57,012 nt of DNA from Myxococcales bacterium (GTDB taxonomy: Bacteria > Myxococcota_A > UBA9042): the NCBI GenBank assembly GCA_009692425.1, contig SHZF01000024.1, forward strand, positions 1 to 57,012, written 5' to 3'. The position numbers and the translations under genes were made by a program. Below the pieces are notes generated by a model. The model did no database searches. It was given only the letters and a program-made list of their open reading frames with translations, and was not told the DNA's origin. Positions 46,188-54,500 of the stretch are shown one piece after another. Position 1 is the stretch's first letter; every line of letters begins with the position of its first letter.

Positions 46188-46595
46188 CTACGCCTTCTCC
46201 AACAACTCCACCAGCACGCCCGCCGTCGACTTCGGGTGCGCGAACCGCACAGGAAAACCCTCCGCACCAATCGACGGCCCGGCTCCCAGCATCTTGGTGC
46301 CCGCGGCTTCGGCGTGCCCGGTCGCGGCAGCCAGGTCCACGACTTCGACGCACACGTGGTGGATGCCCGGCCCACGCTTGGCCAGGAATGCGCTGACCTC
46401 GGAGTCGTCGCGCAACGGCGCCAGCAACTCGATCATCGTCTCGCCGCACGGCAGGAACGCGATGCGCAGGCCTCGCTCTGGCAGTTCGACGACTTCGTGG
46501 ACGGCGAGGCCAAGCTGATCGCGCCACACCTTCAGGCCCTCATCGAGCGAAGCGACGGCGATGCCGAGGTGGTTGAGGCGGCGCGGCGGCGTCAT
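46188..46595 (-). CDS. mce: Methylmalonyl-CoA epimerase
   Basis: The 135-aa glyoxalase-fold protein has RLNHLGIAVASLDEGLKVW, GIHHVCVEVVD and GVLVELLE. These give the His, Gln/Glu, His and Glu metal ligands of the epimerase. It interconverts (R)- and (S)-methylmalonyl-CoA in propionate metabolism. The length matches the family. ATG 46595 has GGAG 6 nt upstream. It converges with polA (9 nt between stops) and is divergent from mlaF. No mutase gene is in the window. Confidence 0.9.
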   Translation of the reverse strand: MTPPRRLNHLGIAVASLDEGLKVWRDQLGLAVHEVVELPERGLRIAFLPCGETMIELLAPLRDDSEVSAFLAKRGPGIHHVCVEVVDLAAATGHAEAAGTKMLGAGPSIGAEGFPVRFAHPKSTAGVLVELLEKA

Positions 46596-46680
46596 CGGCG
46601 GCTCCACCCGCTCGCCGGCGGGGAGGTCGCAGCGTACACTGGGCGCCGTCGGACGCCAGCGCGGGCGGGCGCACACGGTC
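46596..46680. promoter_or_regulatory. Divergent promoter region, mce / mlaF
   Basis: This is an 85-bp gap between divergent starts. It must hold both promoters or overlap the coding ends. Its right half is GC-rich and no clear hexamers are visible. Confidence 0.35.
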
Positions 46681-47424
46681 ATGATCGAGTTCCGCAACAT
46701 CCACAAGTCCTTCGGCAACAAGCACGTACTCAAGGACGTGTCGCTGACGGTCGAGAAGGGCTCGATCCTGTTCATCGTCGGCTCGTCGGGCGCGGGCAAG
46801 TCCGTGCTCGTGAAACACCTCGTCGGCCTGCTGCGGCCCGACAAGGGCACGGTGCTGCTCGACGGCCGCGACATCACGCGCCTGAGCGAAAAGGAGTTTT
46901 ATCCGGTGCGGATGCGCTGCGCGATGGTGTTCCAGCATTCCACACTCTTCGACTCGATGTCGCTGATCGAGAACGTGATGCTGCCGCTGCGCAAGCACAA
47001 GGGCCTGGTCGGTGCACCGGCGCGCGAGGCGGCGCTGGAGTTCTTGCGCCGCGTGCACATGGACCACCTCGCCGACCGGTTTCCGTCCGACATTGGCGAC
47101 GGCCTGCGCAAGCGCGTGGCGATCGCGCGGGCCCTGACCTTGGGACCCGACTTCGTGATTTTCGACGAGCCGACCACCGGTCTCGATCCGCTCGCAGCGG
47201 CCAACGTGGACCAGTTGATCCGCGAACTGTCGGACGTGCAGGGCGTGACCAGCATCGTCGTCAGTCACGATCTGCGCTCGATCTTCTCCGTCGCCGACCG
47301 CATCGCGATGATCTACCAGGGCGAGGTGCGGATGGACGGCACGCCGGAGCAGTTCCGCAACACCGACGACGGGGTGGTGCGTCAATTCATTCGGGGTCTC
47401 GCCGAAGGTCCTATGGTGATCTGA
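46681..47424 (+). CDS. mlaF: MlaF-like ABC transporter ATPase
   Basis: The 247-aa ATPase has Walker A GSSGAGKS (34-41), Q-loop Gln85, Walker B FVIFDE (158-163), D-loop TTGLDP and switch His196. The whole pattern matches MlaF of the phospholipid-transport (Mla) system. The ABC signature is IGDGL (138-142) where LSGGM is expected, followed by normal RKRVAIARAL. The partner MlaD-type gene follows after 97 nt, but the MlaE permease is not adjacent. ATG 46681 lacks a strong SD. Confidence 0.88.
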   Translation: MIEFRNIHKSFGNKHVLKDVSLTVEKGSILFIVGSSGAGKSVLVKHLVGLLRPDKGTVLLDGRDITRLSEKEFYPVRMRCAMVFQHSTLFDSMSLIENVMLPLRKHKGLVGAPAREAALEFLRRVHMDHLADRFPSDIGDGLRKRVAIARALTLGPDFVIFDEPTTGLDPLAAANVDQLIRELSDVQGVTSIVVSHDLRSIFSVADRIAMIYQGEVRMDGTPEQFRNTDDGVVRQFIRGLAEGPMVI

Positions 47425-47521
47425 CCGACCGCAAGACCTGCCGCGATCTTGCCCCACACCCGCATGCAAGCCACACTGTGGCCGCCCGGAACCTCGCCTT
47501 CCGGTCCAGACGTGACGGCCC

Positions 47522-48589
47522 GTGAAGGAGAAGTCCATCGAGGTGAAGGTCGGCGCGCTCGTGCTCCTGTGCACGGCGTTGCTCGTCGCGTTCATTATCG
47601 TGCTGGGCGACATGGGCGGCGGGGGCGGCTTTCCCGTGTTCGCCGACTTCCCCACGGCCAGCGACATCAAGCCCGGTGCGCCGGTCAAGATCGCCGGCGT
47701 GACGGCGGGCCGGGTCATCGGCATCGAGTACTGGGGCGGCCGCAAGGACCCGAAGTCGGGGCAACGCGTCACCGTGCGCATCCTCCTCGACGTCGACCCG
47801 GGCAAGGGGCAGACGCTGCACGACGACGCGCAGTTCTTCATCTCCACCCAAGGCATCCTGGGCGAGAAGTACATCGAGGTCGATCCCGGCAACTACGAGC
47901 GGCCGGCGCTCAAGCCCGGCGCCGTCGTCCACGGCGTTCCACCACTGCGGCTTGAAGTGCTCGGCCAGCAGTTGAGCAAGGTCGCCGGGGCCGTGTCGCG
48001 CCTGCTCGAATCGAACGAGAAGACGATCGGCGAAATCCTCCTGCACGCCGACGAAGCCGTGCTGACCGGCAAGAAGACGCTCGAAGATGCCGACAAGCTC
48101 ATCGTGGACAACCGCGACACCGTGGCCGACACGCTTGCGAAGCTGCAACTCGCTGCAGATCGGGCCGAGAAACTGGCGGCGGCGCTGCAAGGGGCGGTCG
48201 GAGACGGCAAGGCCATCCGCCGCACGATCGCCCACGCCGAAGCCGTCGCCGCCGAAGTGGACGCGAACACGGGGCCGCTGCTCAAGGACGTGCGTGCCGT
48301 CGCCCGCAACGCCAAGGGCCTCAGCGAACGCCTGCGCGACGAGCCGACCGTCGAGGTGCTGCTCGGCAACAAGGGGCACGCCAAGGTGCTGGCGATGGTC
48401 GACAAGATCGGCGGCGCGGTCGACAAGGCCGAGGGCGCGGTCGACGACGTCAAGGCGGTCACGAAGAACGCGCGCGACGGCCGCGGCACGGTCGGTGGCC
48501 TGCTCATGGACAACGAACTGTTCATGGACCTGAAACTGCTGCTGAAGGACCTCAAGCGGCATCCATGGAAGTTCATCTGGCGCGAATGA
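47522..48589 (+). CDS. mlaD: MCE-domain MlaD-like substrate-binding protein
   Basis: The 355-aa protein has one N-terminal helix (about 9-28, VGALVLLCTALLVAFIIVL). The MCE domain (about 36-115) has GAPVKIAGVTAGRVIGI and DDAQFFISTQGILGEKYIEV. A long helical C-terminal part (about 140-330) of heptad-like Ala/Lys/Asp repeats, probably a coiled coil, follows. MlaD forms a hexameric lipid-binding ring with MlaF and the permease. It is longer than the E. coli protein because of the helical tail. GTG 47522 is used. Its end overlaps the next gene as ATGA. Confidence 0.9.
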   Translation: MKEKSIEVKVGALVLLCTALLVAFIIVLGDMGGGGGFPVFADFPTASDIKPGAPVKIAGVTAGRVIGIEYWGGRKDPKSGQRVTVRILLDVDPGKGQTLHDDAQFFISTQGILGEKYIEVDPGNYERPALKPGAVVHGVPPLRLEVLGQQLSKVAGAVSRLLESNEKTIGEILLHADEAVLTGKKTLEDADKLIVDNRDTVADTLAKLQLAADRAEKLAAALQGAVGDGKAIRRTIAHAEAVAAEVDANTGPLLKDVRAVARNAKGLSERLRDEPTVEVLLGNKGHAKVLAMVDKIGGAVDKAEGAVDDVKAVTKNARDGRGTVGGLLMDNELFMDLKLLLKDLKRHPWKFIWRE

Positions 48590-51504
48590 CCCGCACAAAA
48601 GCTCACCCCTGCGCTGCCAGGAGTCTGGCACGATGCGACCGCGGACGCAGGACGCACCGGGGGTCCGAAACGACGCGCACCCACCATCAGGGTCGGTCAA
48701 GCATTGCCTGGGCGCTCGCGTCATTGTGGGCGTTTGGTTGCAGTGCCGATGCGAGCGTCGAGGGGGCCGTCGATGCAGGTGCCCGTACCTCCGACGCGGC
48801 CGCTGCCCAAGATGCCATGGCTCCGCCAGGTGACGCAGCGGGTGCCGACGCGAGCGGACTCGACACGGACTCCGACGCGCCCGGCACCGACGCGAGTGCG
48901 CGCACACCTGCCGACTCCCGCGCGGCCGCCGACGCCAAGCTGTCTGTCGACGACGGCGATGCTGCCAGGGGGGGCGGACCAGACGCGGCGCCGACCATCC
49001 TGGCTGCCTGCGTGACCCAGGCGACGGCTGTGTGCGACGACGCCAACCCGTGCACGACCGACACTTGCCACGCCACGCTCGGCTGCACCCACGAAGCGAA
49101 CCTCTTGCCTTGCTCTGACGGCAATGCGTGCAGCGACGGCGACTCATGCCAGGCCGGCGCATGTGCGACCGGCAAGAGCAAGCTGTGCGCCGACGGCAAT
49201 GCGTGTACGGCAGACGGCTGCGACCCGAAGCTCAGCTGCGTCTTTACCGCCATGACGGCGCCCTGCGAAGACGGCAGCGTCTGTAGCCTCGGCGACGGAT
49301 GCAGCGGCGGCGTCTGCCTGCCCGGCGCCCCGACCGCCTGCGACGACGGCAACCCGTGCACGGCCGACGCCTGTGACCCGACAGCGGGCTGCCTGCACGG
49401 GGCGACCAGCAACGCGTGTTCGGATGGCGACGCCTGTACGGTCGGCGATCAGTGCAGCGGCGGCCTGTGCGCGGCCGGCACAGCGCTCGCGTGCATCGAT
49501 GGCAACGCGTGCACGACCGACGGCTGCCTGCCGGCGAGCGGCTGCGTCTGGGGCAACAGCGGCGGACCGTGCACCGACGGCAACGCGTGCACGCTCGGTG
49601 ACCAGTGCGCCCAAGCAGCATGCGTGGGTGGGCCTGGGCTCGATTGCGACGATGGCAAGGCGTGCACGGTCGATGGCTGCGACGGCAAGCTCGGGTGCCA
49701 GCACGCAGCGTCGAGCCAGGCGTGCGATGACGGCGACCCGTGCACGATCGGAGAGGCGTGCCTGGCGAATGGCTGCAAGGGCGGCAAGCTGGTCGCATGC
49801 GCAGACGGCAACCCGTGCACGGCCGACTCGTGCAAGGCCGACGTCGGCTGCCAGAACTTGCCCTTGAGCGGCGCGTGCTCTGACGGCTCAGTGTGCACGA
49901 CGAACGACACCTGCCTCGACGGTGCGTGTGTGCCCGGCGCGCCGCTGGCGTGCGACGACGGCAACCTGTGCACGCTCGACGGGTGCGGGGCGACGGCCGG
50001 CTGCAAGGCGACGTTCGTCGCGGCGGCTTGCAGCGATGGCGACCCGTGCTCAGCCGACGACGTCTGCTCGGGCGGCACCTGCAAGGCGGGCGTCGGCGTC
50101 GCCTGTTCCGACGGCAACCCGTGCACGACCGACGCGTGCAAGGCCGGCGCGGGCTGTACGGCGGCGAACAACACCGCGGCCTGCAGCGACAGCAACGTGT
50201 GCACCGCGGCCGACGCGTGCCAGGGCGGCGCCTGCGCGCCCGGCGCGGCGACCGTGTGCAACGACGGCAACGCGTGCACGCTCGACCTGTGCGACGCGGC
50301 GAAAGGGTGTGCGAGCCAGGCCGTCGCGTTTGCGTGCGACGACGGCAACGTGTGCACGTTGGGCGACAGTTGTTCCGGAGGCAAGTGCTTGGCGGGCAAG
50401 GCCACCGTCTGCCAGGACGGCAACGCGTGTACCGACGACGCTTGCGATGCCAAGGTCGGCTGCATCACCGCGTTCAACTCCGTGCCGTGCAACGACAAGA
50501 ACGCGTGCACGAGCGCCGACGCCTGCAAGACCGGCTCCTGTGCCGGGGCGGCGGTCGAGTGCAACGACAGCAACGTCTGCACGACCGACGTGTGCGATGC
50601 CGCCAAGGGGTGCGTCGGTGTGCCGGCGGCGGGCGTGTGCTCCGACGGAAACAAGTGCACCCACAGCGACGCGTGCCAGGACGGCGTGTGCGTGGGTGCG
50701 GCGATCGGGTGCGACGACGGCAATCCGTGCACCGCGGACGCCTGCAAGCCGCTGCTGGGTTGTGTCGCGCCGAATGCGCCCGGGGGTGCCAGTTGCGGGC
50801 CCGGAGCGTGCAACGCCGGTAAGTGTCTGTTCGGGACGCCGACGCATCCTGCGGAGTCGTGCAAGCAGGTCCTCGCCGTGGCGGGCAAGGTGCCGTCGGG
50901 GCTGTACTGGCTCGACCCGGACGGTGCCAGCGGAGCCAACGACAAGTTTCAGGCGTGGTGCGACATGACCGGCGACGGCGGCGGTTGGACGTTGGTGTTG
51001 AAGGTCAACGGCCAGAATGTGACATTCGGTCACGCGTCGCCGCTGTGGGATACGAGCGCGGTCTTGAACGGGGGTGCCCCCGACTTCGATCTGAACGAGG
51101 CACGCCTACCGGGCTACGGCAGCGTGGCGTTCTCCGAGGTGCGCGTGGGCATGAAGGAGGGCGCGGCCGACCCGAAGTTCCTGGTGCTGTCGATCGGCGC
51201 CACCTCTCTCGGTTACCTGATCGGCCAGGGCAAGGTCGTCGCGACGAAGGCGGGCCGCGAAGCGTGGAAGGGCCTGTTCGGTACCGGCTCGCTGCAGACC
51301 TTCTGCAACCAGGAGGGCTTCAACACGCTGCGTTGCCGCATCGGCATCGTCGGCAACAACGAAAACGACTGCAACACGCCCGACTCGTGGCTCGGCATCG
51401 GCTGCGCGGGCGGCTTCGCGGCAGGCAACTTTGCGGACGGCAACTGGGGCGCGGACAATGGCGGCAAGGCGACGAAGGCCTTTGGCTATGTGATGGTTCG
51501 GTAG
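48586..51504 (+). CDS. Giant Cys-rich lipoprotein with DGN-CT repeats and fibrinogen-like C-terminus
   Basis: The 972-aa protein has a lipobox-like AFGC (Cys52) after a hydrophobic segment and a long Asp/Ala/Ser linker. Residues about 150-725 are 23 modules of two alternating types, CxDGNxCTxDxC...GC and CxDGxxCTxGDxC...GxC. The C-terminal 220 residues (about 753-972) begin PSGLYWLDPDG and WCDMTGDGGGWTL, the N-terminal signature of fibrinogen-related domains. It is probably a surface lectin-like or adhesive protein. ATG 48586 overlaps the mlaD stop as ATGA. The 50-residue region before the lipobox is long, so an alternative start closer to it is possible. Confidence 0.87.
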   Translation: MTRTKAHPCAARSLARCDRGRRTHRGSETTRTHHQGRSSIAWALASLWAFGCSADASVEGAVDAGARTSDAAAAQDAMAPPGDAAGADASGLDTDSDAPGTDASARTPADSRAAADAKLSVDDGDAARGGGPDAAPTILAACVTQATAVCDDANPCTTDTCHATLGCTHEANLLPCSDGNACSDGDSCQAGACATGKSKLCADGNACTADGCDPKLSCVFTAMTAPCEDGSVCSLGDGCSGGVCLPGAPTACDDGNPCTADACDPTAGCLHGATSNACSDGDACTVGDQCSGGLCAAGTALACIDGNACTTDGCLPASGCVWGNSGGPCTDGNACTLGDQCAQAACVGGPGLDCDDGKACTVDGCDGKLGCQHAASSQACDDGDPCTIGEACLANGCKGGKLVACADGNPCTADSCKADVGCQNLPLSGACSDGSVCTTNDTCLDGACVPGAPLACDDGNLCTLDGCGATAGCKATFVAAACSDGDPCSADDVCSGGTCKAGVGVACSDGNPCTTDACKAGAGCTAANNTAACSDSNVCTAADACQGGACAPGAATVCNDGNACTLDLCDAAKGCASQAVAFACDDGNVCTLGDSCSGGKCLAGKATVCQDGNACTDDACDAKVGCITAFNSVPCNDKNACTSADACKTGSCAGAAVECNDSNVCTTDVCDAAKGCVGVPAAGVCSDGNKCTHSDACQDGVCVGAAIGCDDGNPCTADACKPLLGCVAPNAPGGASCGPGACNAGKCLFGTPTHPAESCKQVLAVAGKVPSGLYWLDPDGASGANDKFQAWCDMTGDGGGWTLVLKVNGQNVTFGHASPLWDTSAVLNGGAPDFDLNEARLPGYGSVAFSEVRVGMKEGAADPKFLVLSIGATSLGYLIGQGKVVATKAGREAWKGLFGTGSLQTFCNQEGFNTLRCRIGIVGNNENDCNTPDSWLGIGCAGGFAAGNFADGNWGADNGGKATKAFGYVMVR
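49033..50762. repeat. Twenty-three alternating DGN-CT cysteine modules
   Basis: Alternating A-type (GC end) and B-type (GDxC...GxC end) modules of about 25 residues each fill this stretch. I count 12 A and 11 B, which start and end with A. The pair repeat is about 150 bp. The same modules occur in the next gene, so recombination between the two genes is possible. Confidence 0.85.
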
Positions 51505-51584
51505 AGCCACCGCGCCCGCGTTGGATTTCGTCCGACGCAGTCGCGCGGGCGCACACCCAGGCTTCAACGGCGACCGGGGGCAGG

Positions 51585-54500
51585 ATGAAGGCTTGGGCGC
51601 TGGCAGGAGCGGTAGGGACCATCGTGGCGGTGTGCGGTTGCGGCAACCCGGACGCCGTGGTTGCGGCCGCGGCGGCGCAGGCAGACACCGACGCGGCGCC
51701 GCAACCCGACGTGGGAACTGCCGTCGATGCGGCCCCCGGGGCAGACGTCGGCATCGCGCCGGACGAAGTGGCAGCGGACCTGGCAGTCGGGCGCGGCACA
51801 GACGTCGGCTCCCCCGACCGCACTGCCCCCGACGGTGCTTCGGCGCCCGACGCCCCGCCGGGCGACCGGGCCACCTGCGACCCGTGCAGCGCCAGCGCCC
51901 AGTGCCAGGACGCGGCCGCAGCGTGCGTTGCGGTCGGCACGCCAGCCGGCTCGGCGGGCTTCTTCTGCATGGGGGCGTGCGGCCCCGACGGCTCCTGCCC
52001 GGCCGGCAGCGCCTGCGAGACGCGGACGACCGCCGAGGGTGCCAACGCCAACGTCTGCATCCCCACCGCCGATGCGTGCGGCTGTGGCGCCCTGGCCAAG
52101 GCGGCGGGCTGGACGACGCCGTGCTTCCAGCCAGCGATCGACGCCGCAGGCCTCGTCGTGGGCAACTGCGCCGGTACCTGGTCGTGCGCTGGCGGCGGCT
52201 GCGATGCGCCCAAGCCGGCGCCCGAGTCCTGCAACGGCAAGGACGACGACTGCGACGGCCAGACCGACGAAGGCGACCCAGCGGGCTTGTGCGACGAAGG
52301 CAACCCGTGCACGCAGGGTGCGGCATGCGTCGCTGGCACGTGTAAGGCGGGCCCGGATTTGTGCGCGTGCCACGCGGACGCGGAGTGCGGTCTCGCGAAC
52401 CTGTGCCAGGGCAAAGCGATCTGCGACAAATCGACGCTTCCGTGGGCGTGCAAGGTCGTGCCCGGCAGCGCGGTGTCGTGCGACCTGACGAAGGCCACGG
52501 CGTGCGCGAGCCCGGCGTGCGAGCCGACGAGCGGCCAGTGCAAGGCCAAGCCCCAAGCCGACGGCACGCCGTGTGACGCCGATGCCAGCGCGTGCACCGC
52601 GGGCGACAGTTGCCAGGAGGGGAAATGCAAGCCTGGCGCAGCGGTGTCGTGCGACGACGGCAATCCGTGCAGCCACGATGCGTGCGGTGCGACGGGATGC
52701 AGCCACCTGCCCCAGGTCGGCCCGTGCGACGACGGCAACGCGTGTACGGGCGCCGATGCGTGCAAGCAAGGCGTGTGCCAGGCCGGCCCGGTCAAACCGT
52801 GCAGCGACGGACTGCCGTGCACGGTCGACGGGTGCGACGCGAAGACCGGCGGCTGCACGGCGAAGCCCGGGATCGACGGCGCCGTGTGCGACGACGGCAA
52901 CGCCTGCACGGTTGCCGAAACGTGCCAGGCGGGGGCGTGCCAGGGCGGGGCGGCCAAGGCCTGCAGCGACAGCAATCCATGCACGGCCGATGGTTGTGCG
53001 GCCCAAAGCGGGTGCACGCACGAGTTCACGACCCAGGCGTGCGAAGACGGCAGCCCGTGCACGATCGGCGACACATGTGCGGCCGGGCAATGCAAGGCGG
53101 GCACCAACAACTGTACCTGCGCGACAGTGGCCGACTGTCTCGCCACGCAGAACAAGAATCCGTGCGCGGGGGCGTTTCAGTGTGACACCAAGGCGAGCCC
53201 GCCGAAGTGCGTGGTCGTCCCCGGCTCGGCGCCCGTGTGCCCCGCCGGCGGACCGTGCACCGTGGGCGTCTGCAACCCCGTCAGCGGGGCGTGCGCCAAG
53301 CAAACGCTGGCGGTGGGCGCTGGCTGCGACGACGGGGATGCGTGCACGGCAACCGAAAAATGCGACGCGGGTGCCAAGTGCGTGGGCACGGCGGCAGCGT
53401 GCAGCGATGGACTGCCGTGCACGGTCGATGCCTGCGACAAGCTGAAGGGATGCGCCCATACGCCGATGACGGGGCCCTGCAACGACGGCAACGCGTGCAC
53501 TGCCGGCGACACCTGCGCGGGCGCTGCGTGCGTGCCCGGCCCCGCCCAGGTCTGCGCTGACAATTCGGCATGTACGCTGGATGGTTGTGCGCCGGCGACC
53601 GGCTGCACGCACGACGCCAAGCCGTTCGAGGGCAAGGTGTGCGGCTCCGGCGCGGGGGCGTGCGGCCCCGCCGCGTGTGCGGCTGGCGTGTGTGTCGGGA
53701 TCGGCGCGAACCCGTGCAACGACGGCAACCCGTGCACCGACGACAGTTGCATCAGCGGTCAGGGCTGCTCTCACGCGGCTAACGCTGCCGCGTGTAGCGA
53801 TGGCAACCCGTGTACGACCGGCGACGGCTGCGCGATTGGCGCCTGCAAGCCCGGCGGCCCGACGCCGTGCGGCGACGGCAACTCGTGTACAGACGACAAC
53901 TGCACCAAGGCGACCGGGTGCACCCACGCGCAAAACGTGGCCACTTGCGACGACGACGACGCTTGCTCAGTGACCGACACCTGTGCCGCGGGCGCGTGCA
54001 AGGGGTCGCCCAAGGTTTGCGACGACGGTGTCGCGTGCACGCTCGACGCTTGCATCCCGGGCGGCATGTGCTCGGTGTCGGCGGCTGCGATGGAGGGCAA
54101 GGCCTGCCCGCCGCCCGGCGCCTGCAACGCGAACGGCACGTGCGGCGCGGGCAAGTGCACCACCCCGGCCTCGCACTGCCCGGTCAAGAAGGGGCGCGAA
54201 ATCTGGCCGCCGATCTTTCCCAAGACGCTCGGGCCCGCGCAGACGATGTACGACCCGGTGGGTGTGCATACTGCGTACGTGACCGTGGCACCCGACGACT
54301 GGACGAAGTACCTCGAACTCGTGGCGTCGAAGAAGCAGACGAACACGTTCTTTCCCGCCGATGTCACGATCGACGGCGTTGCGTACGGTCAGGTCGGCAT
54401 CCGCACGTTCGGCTACGGCAGCCTGTTCTACAACCCGAACAAGCCGAACATCCGCGTCAAGTTCGACGCGTTTGTCGCAGGCAAGCAGGGGCCCGACGGC

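Noticed and set aside
51564-53933. 789-aa minus-strand ORF opposite the CotH-like gene
   Set aside because: It is the complement of the repeat module sequence, with Ala/Arg/Val-rich composition and no signal or domain.
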